From assembly GCF_014284125.1 (NCBI RefSeq), contig NZ_JACOFX010000016.1, positions 62,001-126,000 of the forward strand: DNA of 64,000 nt, given 5' to 3'. Within the stretch, counting starts at the first letter, position 1. Every line of letters starts with the position of its first letter. The notes beneath the pieces were generated by a model. That model saw only the letters and a program-made list of their open reading frames with translations. It made no database searches and was not told where the DNA came from. The translations under genes and the position numbers were made by a program. The stretch comes from Undibacterium umbellatum. Its GTDB lineage: Bacteria > Pseudomonadota > Gammaproteobacteria > Burkholderiales > Burkholderiaceae_D. Of the stretch, positions 43,785-52,175 are shown one piece after another.

Positions 43785-45015
43785 TTCCCTGACAGAGCCG
43801 GGACAAAGCCTGCAACAGGCAAGCATAATTGAACGCTGGCAAGCAATCCGGTTACGTTCAGTCGCGATTGCAGCGCCCTTGTCTGCCGAAGACTGCATGG
43901 CACAATCCATGCCTGACGCCAGCCCGATCAAGTGGCATCTGGCGCATACGACATGGTTTTTCGAGACTTTTATCCTTGAGCAATTTGAATCCGACTTTCA
44001 GGCTTTTCATATTGACTTCAGGGTACTCTTCAATTCCTATTACAACGGTGTTGGTGACAAGCACCCGCGCCCGCAACGTGGCTTGCTGACAAGGCCATTG
44101 CTGGACACCGTGCTGGCCTACAGGCGCAATGTCGATGAACGCATGCTGCGTTGCCAGGACAAGCTCAGCGATACGCGCTTTGTATCTTTGCTGGAACTGG
44201 GCATGCAACATGAACAGCAACACCAGGAGCTCATGCTGACTGACATCAAGCATCTGCTGTCATGCAACCCCCTGTTCCCGGCCCTGTATCCCGCAAGCGA
44301 GATGCTCAAACCCCTGCCCGCATCTCATACTCTGAGCTGGCAAGACTATGATGCCTGCCTGTTTGAGATTGGTCACGAGGGTAAGGGCTTTGCCTTTGAT
44401 AATGAGGGGCCGCGCCATCGCCAGTTCCTTGAAGCTTTCCAGCTGACAACACGTCTGATCAGCAACGCTGAATACCTGGAATTCATAGAAGATGGTGGCT
44501 ACCAGAACCCTGCCCTGTGGCTGGCCGAAGGCTGGGACTGGGTCCAGCAACAGGACCTGCGTCACCCACTATACTGGCGTTATGATTTTCAACAAAACTG
44601 GCAGGAATTTGGGCTGCATGGCTTGTTGCCGCTGAATCCACAGCAAGCGCTTGGCCACATCTCTTATTTCGAAGCCAGCGCCTTTGCGACCTGGGCAGGT
44701 GCGCGCCTGCCCACCGAAGCCGAATGGGAATACGCAGCACAGCTACATGAGCTCGAAGGTCAATTGAGCCAGTTATTTGATCATTGCTGGCAATGGACCA
44801 GCAGCAGCTACAGCCCCTACCCCGGCTTTGTTCCGGCTGCTGGTGCAGTAGGTGAATACAATGGCAAATTCATGGTCAATCAATATGTCTTGCGCGGCTC
44901 TTCTGCCTTTACCCCGGCCGGCCATAGCCGCCACACTTATCGCAACTTTTTCCCGGCAACATCACGCTGGCAACTGACAGGCTTGCGCCTGGCACGTTCA
45001 CTTATTGAGGAGTAG
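43747..45015 (+). CDS. egtB: Ergothioneine sulfoxide synthase EgtB
   Basis: 422 residues from the ATG at 43747 (GGACGG upstream), overlapping egtD by 38 bp. DinB-like helical domain: IKWHLAHTTWFFETFIL (H67), then MQHEQQHQELMLTDIKH (H155, H159), the three-His iron site. A C-terminal sulfatase-modifying (FGE-like) domain holds HRQFLEAFQLTTRLISNAEYLEFI, EASAFATWAGARLPTEAEWEYA and QWTSSSYSPYPGF. It joins hercynine with Cys or gamma-Glu-Cys using O2. No egtC or egtE follows, so the thiol donor and lyase must be inferred. Confidence 0.94.
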   Translation: MNGSPLSTPKLFDSLTEPGQSLQQASIIERWQAIRLRSVAIAAPLSAEDCMAQSMPDASPIKWHLAHTTWFFETFILEQFESDFQAFHIDFRVLFNSYYNGVGDKHPRPQRGLLTRPLLDTVLAYRRNVDERMLRCQDKLSDTRFVSLLELGMQHEQQHQELMLTDIKHLLSCNPLFPALYPASEMLKPLPASHTLSWQDYDACLFEIGHEGKGFAFDNEGPRHRQFLEAFQLTTRLISNAEYLEFIEDGGYQNPALWLAEGWDWVQQQDLRHPLYWRYDFQQNWQEFGLHGLLPLNPQQALGHISYFEASAFATWAGARLPTEAEWEYAAQLHELEGQLSQLFDHCWQWTSSSYSPYPGFVPAAGAVGEYNGKFMVNQYVLRGSSAFTPAGHSRHTYRNFFPATSRWQLTGLRLARSLIEE

Positions 45016-45019
45016 TTTT

Positions 45020-45310
45020 ATGCCCACCGCAAAATGGAAAAATACCGTCATCGCCCAGGCCAGTGATGGCGAGATTGTGAAACTCGAAGGCAATATCTAT
45101 TTCCCTAAAAATAGGGTTAATCCTGAGCACTTGCGCGACAGTGACAAGCATACGGTTTGTCCATGGAAGGGCACAGCCAGCTATTACGATGTCGTCGTTA
45201 ATGGCGAAGTCAATGCCGCTGCTGCCTGGTACTACCCTGAGCCCAAGGATGCAGCAAAAGTAATAAATGGCTACATCGCCTTCTGGCGCGGGGTAGAAGT
45301 CTTGCCCTGA
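45020..45310 (+). CDS. DUF427 domain protein
   Basis: 96 residues from the ATG at 45020, with GAGGAG upstream. DUF427 features: NIYFPKNRVNPEHLRDSDKHTVCPWKGTASYYDVVV, AAWYYPEPKDAA and GYIAFWRGVEV. Small beta-rich proteins of unknown function. It starts 5 bp after egtB, forming an egtD-egtB-DUF427 operon; such an association suggests but does not prove a role with ergothioneine or thiols. Confidence 0.9.
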   Translation: MPTAKWKNTVIAQASDGEIVKLEGNIYFPKNRVNPEHLRDSDKHTVCPWKGTASYYDVVVNGEVNAAAAWYYPEPKDAAKVINGYIAFWRGVEVLP

Positions 45311-45371
45311 ATATCAGTTAAAGGCATACGAGATAGTAGAATTCTTTACAACCTTGCCACCATCCCTACAC

Positions 45372-46286
45372 TCAGGCCAGACGTTTTGCTGCTAGCGCAT
45401 TACCAGCGCGGCTGACTGCTTTACGGCCCAAATGGGCAGAAATGAATTGCCCTGCATCCACCACTGCATTCAAGTCTATACCTGTCTGTATGCCGAGACC
45501 CTGCATGAGGAAGAGTACATCTTCCGTCGATACATTGCCGGTTGCACCTTTGGCATAGGGGCAACCACCAAGACCGGCAACCGATGAATGGAAGATGGAA
45601 ATACCGACTTCAAGACTCGCATAAATATTCGCGAGCGCCTGACCATAGGTATCATGGAAATGACCGGACAAAGCCGCAACAGGAAAATCCTTTGCCACTG
45701 TTTGCATGACGTTTTGCACCTGTCTGGCCGTGCCTACGCCTATGGTGTCAGCGATGTCGATTTCATCGCAACCGAGGTCACGCAAACGCTGCACTACATC
45801 TGAAACGCTATCAACGGCAACTTCCCCCTGGTAAGGACAACCGAAAGCGCAAGAGATGCTGCCGCGCAAACGAATCTTGTTTTGTTTTGCGGCTTCTGCC
45901 ACTTCACGAAAACGCTCTATCGACTCTGCAATCGAGCAATTGATATTTTTTTGTGCGAAGGCTTCCGAGGCTGAACTAAAGATGACTACTTCATCGGCAC
46001 CGGCTGCCAGTGCGGCTTCAAAACCCTTCATATTCGGCGTCAACACCGAATAGACGACACCAGGCTTGCGCGTGATGCCAGCCATGACCTCTGCCGAAGT
46101 TGCCATTTGCGGCACCCACTTGGGTGACACAAAAGAAGCTGCTTCGATATTCACAAAGCCAGCGGCGGTCAGACGGTTCACCAACTCTATTTTGACGTCG
46201 GCGGGTATGCTTTCTTTTTCATTTTGCAAGCCATCACGAGGACCTACTTCGACGATTTTGACTTGCTTGGGCAATGATGCGTTCAT
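45372..46286 (-). CDS. Hydroxymethylglutaryl-CoA lyase
   Basis: 304 residues. It cleaves HMG-CoA to acetyl-CoA and acetoacetate, the last step of leucine breakdown. Landmarks are KIVEVGPRDGLQNEKE, the substrate-binding IEAASFVSPKWVPQM, and metal ligands in LSGHFHDTYGQALAN. The active-site Cys loop is SSVAGLGGCPYAKGATGN. Length fits. It is convergent with the egt operon. The biotin carboxylase subunit at 61 kb likely belongs to the same pathway, although the genes are not adjacent. Confidence 0.93.
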   Translation of the reverse strand: MNASLPKQVKIVEVGPRDGLQNEKESIPADVKIELVNRLTAAGFVNIEAASFVSPKWVPQMATSAEVMAGITRKPGVVYSVLTPNMKGFEAALAAGADEVVIFSSASEAFAQKNINCSIAESIERFREVAEAAKQNKIRLRGSISCAFGCPYQGEVAVDSVSDVVQRLRDLGCDEIDIADTIGVGTARQVQNVMQTVAKDFPVAALSGHFHDTYGQALANIYASLEVGISIFHSSVAGLGGCPYAKGATGNVSTEDVLFLMQGLGIQTGIDLNAVVDAGQFISAHLGRKAVSRAGNALAAKRLA

Positions 46287-46382
46287 TTTGTTTTTCCTTG
46301 GGGCACCGTAATTCCATCATTTTACCCCTAACATCGGGCAAGCCTGGCTCCCCCGTATTTCTACTTGCATCAAATGCTTTAT

Positions 46383-47825
46383 TCAAACCACATGTAATAC
46401 TGACACACCCAGTCTGGCGAAATAGGGGTCCAGCCGGTCTGCCAGCTGTGGCAAGTTATAACTGGGCACTTGTGGATATAGATGATGCTCAAGATGATAC
46501 GAAAGATTGAACAGCAAGGCAGGGATGATCTTGCCACGCAAGCTTCTGGCCTGCCCCAGTATGCTGCTGTCGGGTTTAAAGTGGGGCAACCATGCTGTAG
46601 TAATGGGATACAGGCAAGAGCCTATGTACATGAAGACGCAATAGGTCAGTGGCGCGGCAGTCCAGGGCAGCACAAGTATGGCAATCACAATGCCCAGGAT
46701 GGCCGCACATAGTTCTGCCTGCATCCAGCGCTTTTGCACCGGGCTTTTGGCAAGCCGATAGGCATGCAGCCAATGACGGGCGATATAAGTAGGCCCGGCT
46801 TTCAGCGCACCCAGCAAGCTCAGATGCGCAGGGCTGCCTTCAAAATCATCATGCTCCAGGCAATGGCTGTGGTGGTGCAAATGCGCCTGACGGAAGGCAT
46901 GACCACTTTCCAACAACAGGATACTCATGGCAAACAAGATCCATTCTGTGCTACGTGGCTTGAAACCAGCAGCTCCATGCAATACGTCATGGGTGAAAGT
47001 CACCGAGACCAGAAAGTGCAAGACGAAAACCAGTGGCAGCAAGAGGTATAACTGCATGGAAAAAACTGTGGCATAGGCAGCCAGGGTCAGTAGTGGCAGC
47101 ACTGGCCAGAACAGGCGTTGTAATTTACTGGCATTCAACAAATCCAGGCCTAGGCTGCTCAGATTAGGCAAGCCTGCCTGGCGGCGGTTGAGCGTGCTTA
47201 TGGCAGTTTGCTTGTGGGATATGACTGCACTACGGCGGACGACAGGAAAGACCGCATCAGTCAGGGTAGCACTATGGATCACGTTCATGCTCCTGATCAG
47301 GCACGCAGCAAGTTGGTGATGAAAAAGAAGAAATAGATTCCCACTACCAGGCTGCTGTATATCTCTCCCCCCCCAGCGTTTTAGTGCATAGCTAATTGCG
47401 CCCTTTAAATGTTGCCTAACAGAAATCGGCGCCCTCAACAAAGGATATAAAAACAGTAGTGACAGCCATCTGACGTCAGGAATAAACAAGAGCAAGCTGG
47501 CGAAATTAGCTAGTGCTACACGGTAGCCCGTCATGAGGAAATCATGACGAAGACTCAGAGGATGCGGGAGAAAACCCATGACATGCATGGAAAAAATAAA
47601 ATTTTTATGTTTGACTTTGGGCATGCCAAACAAAATCAACGACAAAAACCCATGCGCAAGCAAGAGACCGAGATCCACCAGCAAGGCGTGAGCAAGGTTC
47701 GCCCTCACAAAAAATTGCAGCACAGGCGTGATGAGCATGGCCCAGGCCAGGATGCGGTTGAGCCTGACCCAGTTGGCCTTGGTGAGCAAAGTGAAATGTG
47801 GGAAGCTTGATGTCGTTGAGTTCAT
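46383..47825 (-). CDS. Fatty acid desaturase-family protein with fused N-terminal membrane segment
   Basis: 480-residue frame. The desaturase proper is residues 180-480, about 301 residues, with all three His boxes: FTHDVLHG, RQAHLHHHSH and SYHLEHHLYP, which bind a di-iron centre in integral-membrane desaturases. The first 155 residues are a separate hydrophobic membrane domain. The junction is a run of eight G on the coding strand (47367-47374): removing one G makes the upstream frame end in a clean hydrophobic helix and a TGA at 47297-47299, 8 nt before an ATG for the desaturase at 47288. I think these were two genes. See the separate entry for the upstream part. Confidence 0.8.
   Translation of the reverse strand: MNSTTSSFPHFTLLTKANWVRLNRILAWAMLITPVLQFFVRANLAHALLVDLGLLLAHGFLSLILFGMPKVKHKNFIFSMHVMGFLPHPLSLRHDFLMTGYRVALANFASLLLFIPDVRWLSLLFLYPLLRAPISVRQHLKGAISYALKRWGGRDIQQPGSGNLFLLFHHQLAACLIRSMNVIHSATLTDAVFPVVRRSAVISHKQTAISTLNRRQAGLPNLSSLGLDLLNASKLQRLFWPVLPLLTLAAYATVFSMQLYLLLPLVFVLHFLVSVTFTHDVLHGAAGFKPRSTEWILFAMSILLLESGHAFRQAHLHHHSHCLEHDDFEGSPAHLSLLGALKAGPTYIARHWLHAYRLAKSPVQKRWMQAELCAAILGIVIAILVLPWTAAPLTYCVFMYIGSCLYPITTAWLPHFKPDSSILGQARSLRGKIIPALLFNLSYHLEHHLYPQVPSYNLPQLADRLDPYFARLGVSVLHVV
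47297..47825 (-). pseudogene. Probable separate membrane-protein gene upstream of the desaturase (frameshifted at G8)
   Basis: If the G8 tract had seven G, this would be a 175-residue protein from the ATG at 47825, with several hydrophobic helices (ILAWAMLITPVLQFFV, HALLVDLGLLLAHGFLSLIL, ANFASLLLFI, LSLLFLYPLL) and a last one, YSSLVVGIYFFFFITNLL, that exists only in the shifted frame. Its stop would be at 47297. Domain not recognised. It may be a phase-variable gene, a recent frameshift, or a sequencing error. Confidence 0.5.
47367..47374 (-). repeat. G8 homopolymer tract (C8 on plus strand)
   Basis: Eight identical bases inside a coding frame, in codons 151-153 of the 480-residue ORF. Slippage by one base switches between a fused 480-residue protein and two separate proteins. 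Confidence 0.85.
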
Positions 47826-48035
47826 GATTTTTCCTGCGGCGCTATATGGTTTCCGGCTTTTTTGGGTGGCAGGTACGAAAACTGCCTATCTCCTTATTCG
47901 CAAACCGCGTGCCAGTCAGAAAATATTTATAAGCCCTTGTTTTTTAAGGAAATTTACTTTACGTATCAGCAAAACTGTAAGCTTGCTATATAGTTGACTG
48001 AAATTTACTATCAAGATTGTTGACAGTTACTTCCC

Positions 48036-49916
48036 ATGAATACCTACGGACTCTATTTTTTCTCACTCGCCTTGCAGGGCATCATCAGCCCCTTGCTGGC
48101 GATCTGGCTGTGGGTAAAAGCTGGGCAACAGCCGGGCATGAAAGCCCTGGCTCTGTTTTGCGTGGGCATAGGCCTGTGGGCAACCGGGCAACTAGCCATC
48201 AATCTGGGGGATGCCAGGACTAGCGAATTGGGCAAGATGCTCGTCAATACCGGCCCAGTGAATGCGGTATTCTTTCTACATTTTGTCTTGCGGTTTCTGG
48301 GCCGTTTGCAGCCTGCACGCATCATCGCCTGGTATGCAGTTGCCTTACTGGTGGTGCTGGGTATCACCGTCTTTGATATGGGTAACCTCCTGCCCTGGCT
48401 GGAATTCCAGCGCTATTACGTGTTTCCAGTCTGGGGCTGGATACCCGGCATCTTTGTCAGTGGCCTGAGTACTTGGGCGTACTTGCTCTTACTGATGGCA
48501 TGGCCTGCCGCAGCACCGAAGAAGCGCGGGCAAATCCTGGCGGTTTGCCTGGCCGGGGTATGGGGTTCAGCTTCTACGCTGATGTTCCTGAATGCCTCAT
48601 TTGGCATACCCATCTTCCCATACAGTGTGATTCTGTTGCCTTTCTATGCGGTCTTGCTGGTCCTCGGCATATTGCGATATGACATGATGGCGGTGAACCT
48701 GTGGGCCAACCGCTTCCTGGCCTGGCTGGCCCTGAGTCTGTTGACGGTAGCCATTGCGGGTCTGGTGCTGAGCCTGGTAGCACAAACCGGCTTTAGTCCA
48801 TTGGCGGCATTGCCGCTGTGGCAGTTATGGTTATTGGGTACAGGCATGCTGCTCATCATGCTGATGCTGGAAAGACCCATGCGCAGCTTCATGGAGAAAC
48901 TGATCTTCCCGGGTGCGCATCTGGAGGCGGCGGTCCTGAGCAACTGGCGCGTACAACTGGAGGCGGCGGCTAGCTGGCAAGAACTCGAGGCAACCGCCTC
49001 TGACTTACTGGAAACCCATCTGCGCCAGCCCATGCCTGTTTTTCTATCCCGTGATGGTGCACCCGGCAGCAGTGCCGCTGAACAAACCTGTGTGATTTGT
49101 TACCGACAGCAAGCACAAGCCGCCCAGGCAGAATGGCATTACGAACTGCGTCATTGGGAAGGAGCGACCCCCAGTGTACAAAGAGTGGGCGCAGTATTCG
49201 GTGCCCTGCTGGCAGCCGCTGCCGGACGCCTTGATCAGTTGCTGCGGTACGCAGACCAGGAAAAGCAGCGCCTGCAACAGGCACATCTGACGGAACTGGG
49301 TGGGCTGGCAGCTACTGTCGCCCATGAATTGCGCAACCCCCTGAACATCATCAGCATGGCTGCCATTTCCTGCCCGGCAGAAGTGCGCAATGACATACGC
49401 GAGCAGATAGAGAGAGCAGATCATCTGATACAGGATTTGCTCAGTTATTCCGGTGAGGTGCGCCTGAATTGCCAACCAGTGGACGTGGCAGAACTGATTG
49501 ATAACATCGTGGCGCAACTTCGTCCTCCTGCCATGGCGAATGGCGTGCAAATCAGCAGCGAAATCGAACAAAATTTACACGGCAATATAGACCGCATGCG
49601 CACTGAGCAAATTCTGAACAACCTGCTCAATAATGCACTGGCGATGTTGCGCGGCAGACCAGATGCCCGTATCCACATCGAAGCGGCTACACATAAGCAG
49701 ATGCTGAGACTGCGCATATGCGACAACGGCCCCGGCATACCAACAGAACAGATAACCGATTTGTTTCAGGCATTCAAGAGCCGCCGCCCTGGTGGTACAG
49801 GCCTGGGCCTGGCGATAGTACGCAGGCTGGTGGAAGCCCATGGCGGCAGCATTGCACTAGTCAGTAATTCAGGCTGGAACTGCTGTTTTGAACTTTATCT
49901 CCCCAAATCACCATGA
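48036..49916 (+). CDS. Membrane sensor histidine kinase
   Basis: 626 residues. About seven to eight hydrophobic helices occupy 1-280, a multi-helix sensor of the 7TM kinase kind. A GAF-like segment spans about 300-400. The kinase core follows: phospho-accepting H in LGGLAATVAHELRNPLNIIS, the N-box EQILNNLLNNAL, CDNGPGIP (G1) and GGTGLGLAIVRRLVEAHGG (G2). It should phosphorylate the NtrC-type regulator whose gene starts 4 bp after its stop. The signal is unknown. Confidence 0.9.
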   Translation: MNTYGLYFFSLALQGIISPLLAIWLWVKAGQQPGMKALALFCVGIGLWATGQLAINLGDARTSELGKMLVNTGPVNAVFFLHFVLRFLGRLQPARIIAWYAVALLVVLGITVFDMGNLLPWLEFQRYYVFPVWGWIPGIFVSGLSTWAYLLLLMAWPAAAPKKRGQILAVCLAGVWGSASTLMFLNASFGIPIFPYSVILLPFYAVLLVLGILRYDMMAVNLWANRFLAWLALSLLTVAIAGLVLSLVAQTGFSPLAALPLWQLWLLGTGMLLIMLMLERPMRSFMEKLIFPGAHLEAAVLSNWRVQLEAAASWQELEATASDLLETHLRQPMPVFLSRDGAPGSSAAEQTCVICYRQQAQAAQAEWHYELRHWEGATPSVQRVGAVFGALLAAAAGRLDQLLRYADQEKQRLQQAHLTELGGLAATVAHELRNPLNIISMAAISCPAEVRNDIREQIERADHLIQDLLSYSGEVRLNCQPVDVAELIDNIVAQLRPPAMANGVQISSEIEQNLHGNIDRMRTEQILNNLLNNALAMLRGRPDARIHIEAATHKQMLRLRICDNGPGIPTEQITDLFQAFKSRRPGGTGLGLAIVRRLVEAHGGSIALVSNSGWNCCFELYLPKSP

Positions 49917-49920
49917 CACC

Positions 49921-51264
49921 ATGAGCATGCAAACTATTTTACTGGTCGATGATGAACCAGCCTTTCAACGCCTGTGCGGCAACTGGCTGGCCAGCCTGGG
50001 TTATATCGTCAAAGTCGCGGCCACGGCAGAGCAGGTACATGCCTTGCTTGCAGAGAACAGCTTTGACCTGGTCTTGCTGGACCTGGCTCTGCCACCCTCG
50101 TTCACACCAGATGAAGGCCTGGCCCTGCTGCCTGCATTTGCACCTGTACCAGTAGTCGTCATGACTGGTCATGCAGACCGTGAACTGGCGCTGCGCGCCA
50201 TAGGACTGGGAGCATGGGATTTTTTACCTAAGCCACTCGACCCAGACATCTTACGGGTCGTCGTTGACCGCGCCCTCAACAAGAGCCGGCTGGAGCGGGA
50301 ACTGGCAGTATGGCGTGCCCGCGCCCTGCCAGACGACGACAGCATGGGCCTGATAGGTATCAGTGCCGAACTGGCAGAATTGCGCTCGCTGATACGGCGT
50401 ATTGCGCCTACCGATGTCCCGGTCATGATCACTGGCCCCAGTGGCACAGGTAAAGAACTGGTGGCACGCGCCCTGCATGCTCAGGGCAAGCGGGCTGGCA
50501 AAGCCTTTATCGCCGTGCATTGCGGCGCCATACCCGCAGAATTATTCGAGAGTGAATTATTTGGTCACTGCAAAGGCAGCTTCACCGGTGCCGACCGTGA
50601 CCGCAAAGGCCTGATCGCTGCGGCTGATGGCGGCACGCTATTCCTTGATGAAGTCGGTGAAATGCCCCTGCCCATGCAAGTCAAGCTCTTGCGCTTCTTG
50701 CAGTCTGGCAGTTTTTTCCCCATAGGTGCACGAGCCGAATTGCGTGTCGATGCGCGCATCGTCGCGGCCACGAATCGTGATCTGGCCGTCATGGTTGAAG
50801 AAAAAAGTTTCAGGGACGATTTGTATTACCGCCTCAAAGGCATACAAATGCGCACCCTGGCGCTGGCAGACAGGGCAGAAGACATTGCCTTGATAGCCCA
50901 GGCAATTGCGGCCAGATCGACGCCACCAAAACGCCTGACGGCTGCAGCGCAGGAGTGGTTGGTATCTCATGCCTGGCCCGGCAATGTCAGGGAATTGCAG
51001 CATTGCCTGCAAACGGCAATGGCACTGGCGGGTGAAATGAACGAAATCGTAGTGGATGATCTGGCCCTGGCTTGCGGTGAGGTCGCAAGCGATGCGCCTG
51101 TGGTGGATTCCGGTTTATTGGAAGAACAGGTGGCCGCGCTGGAGAAGCGCCTTATCGTTGGCGCATTGAATGACAATCAGCACAACCACACGCATGCAGC
51201 AAAACAACTGGGGATATCCCGCGTCGGTTTGCTGAACAAAATGCGCAGGTATGGACTGCGTTAG
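49921..51264 (+). CDS. NtrC-family sigma-54-dependent response regulator
   Basis: 447 residues from the ATG at 49921, 4 bp after the kinase stop. Receiver 1-125 with D54 as the phosphorylation site. AAA+ domain: Walker A TGPSGTGKELVARALH (about 171-186), GSFTGA (219-224) in place of the usual GAFTGA, and Walker B LFLDEVGEMPL. The C-terminal Fis-type helix-turn-helix ends in HAAKQLGISRVGLLNKMRRYGL. GSFTGA may retain sigma-54 contact, since position two of the loop tolerates change in several relatives. Its targets are unknown. It overlaps the convergent CheW-like gene by 4 bp. Confidence 0.92.
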   Translation: MSMQTILLVDDEPAFQRLCGNWLASLGYIVKVAATAEQVHALLAENSFDLVLLDLALPPSFTPDEGLALLPAFAPVPVVVMTGHADRELALRAIGLGAWDFLPKPLDPDILRVVVDRALNKSRLERELAVWRARALPDDDSMGLIGISAELAELRSLIRRIAPTDVPVMITGPSGTGKELVARALHAQGKRAGKAFIAVHCGAIPAELFESELFGHCKGSFTGADRDRKGLIAAADGGTLFLDEVGEMPLPMQVKLLRFLQSGSFFPIGARAELRVDARIVAATNRDLAVMVEEKSFRDDLYYRLKGIQMRTLALADRAEDIALIAQAIAARSTPPKRLTAAAQEWLVSHAWPGNVRELQHCLQTAMALAGEMNEIVVDDLALACGEVASDAPVVDSGLLEEQVAALEKRLIVGALNDNQHNHTHAAKQLGISRVGLLNKMRRYGLR

Positions 51265-51692
51265 TGGATTGCTGCGAACAGACGACTCAAATCCAGCACA
51301 GGTATGCTTTTCCCCTGTTGTTCAAAGCAGGAAATTGCCATGTCTTCCCAAGCAATTTCATCCAGGCTGCTGGCTTGATCATCATCGACGAGTACGCGCA
51401 CTGGTGGTGCTGCCAGATGTATCGCCCCCAGGCCGGCGCTATTGCTGACAGTATCATGAAATGCCACTAAGGCCAGGATATTGCCAGTACAAGCCCTTTC
51501 GCCCAAACGCAAGGGCAATTGCACGACCGGCACTGCTCGTTTTTGCCAGAAAATTACCTCTCGCATATGCACAGGTGCCAGCGGCACTTCAAAGCTGTCT
51601 TGTGCATCCATGATTTGTATCAGTTCACGCTGGCCTATGGCGACTTGTCTGCCATCACCTATATCGAGTAACCAGGCATTTGCACTAGACAT
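51261..51692 (-). CDS. CheW-like protein (distal)
   Basis: 143 residues from the ATG at 51692 (GGAGAAAG upstream), overlapping the preceding gene by 8 bp. The CheW SH3-like fold is seen in NAWLLDIGDGRQVAIGQRELIQIMDAQDSF, the middle QKRAVPVVQLPLRLGERAC, and a C-terminal GKSIPVLDLSRLF. It would couple receptors to the ChpA kinase or act as a ChpC-like accessory. Last gene of the Pil-Chp row. Confidence 0.8.
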   Translation of the reverse strand: MSSANAWLLDIGDGRQVAIGQRELIQIMDAQDSFEVPLAPVHMREVIFWQKRAVPVVQLPLRLGERACTGNILALVAFHDTVSNSAGLGAIHLAAPPVRVLVDDDQASSLDEIAWEDMAISCFEQQGKSIPVLDLSRLFAAIH

Positions 51693-52173
51693 ATTCTTTC
51701 TCCAGGTGTCCAGACGTGACTTGCGCGAACGCACCATATCGCAGCAAGTGTCTGGCATCACTGAGGCAGGCCAGGCCGTTTTCAAAGGGCATGATAGCCT
51801 GTATAGGTGTGTTGGCAGTGCGCATGGCGGCAGGCAAGGCATAGTCACTGCCAGATTGCTGATTGAGTACCCTGACATCATCACACAGCAAGCCAAGGAA
51901 ACCCTTGCCGGTAGCCAGCATGACACAGGCGCGGCGTGCCGCAGGTATGTTGTCCAGCGTCTGCAATTCACCGTTCAGACTCAATACTGGCCAACTTTGA
52001 CCCAAATAAGCAATCCTGCCAACTGAAGGTGCAAGCGCATTTTCACTATTGAGGTCAGCGACGGATTCGACCGCACAGACATCGCCCTGAGGTAGCATGA
52101 GTTGCAACTTATCAATGCGCAGCAACAGACAGTTACGTACTTCTGTTTTCATGCCCGGCATCATCGCTCCCAT
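51685..52173 (-). CDS. CheW-like protein, ChpC-type
   Basis: 162 residues from the ATG at 52173, with AGGAG upstream and 2 bp after the chpA stop. CheW-like pattern: NCLLLRIDKLQLMLPQGDVCAVESVADL, then GRIAYLGQSWPVLSLNGELQTL. In Pil-Chp systems a second CheW (ChpC) often follows chpA. It could link an additional receptor or signal to ChpA; a role is inferred from position only. Confidence 0.8.
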   Translation of the reverse strand: MGAMMPGMKTEVRNCLLLRIDKLQLMLPQGDVCAVESVADLNSENALAPSVGRIAYLGQSWPVLSLNGELQTLDNIPAARRACVMLATGKGFLGLLCDDVRVLNQQSGSDYALPAAMRTANTPIQAIMPFENGLACLSDARHLLRYGAFAQVTSGHLEKEYV

Positions 52174-52175
52174 GT

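Noticed and set aside
47367-47374. CRISPR, tRNA, rRNA and prophage features were looked for across the window
   Set aside because: No spaced direct-repeat array, cloverleaf, ribosomal RNA, integrase, transposase or phage structural gene was seen; the only simple tract is this G8.
46383-47825. A single designed desaturase fusion protein with a natural N-terminal membrane domain
   Set aside because: Not excluded, but the shifted frame across G8 gives a better membrane helix, a stop and an adjacent ATG; a one-base indel is the simpler explanation.
51693-51971. Longer start for the distal CheW-like protein at 51971
   Set aside because: The extension overlaps the preceding CheW gene in another frame and is not CheW-like; the ATG at 51692 has GGAGAAAG.
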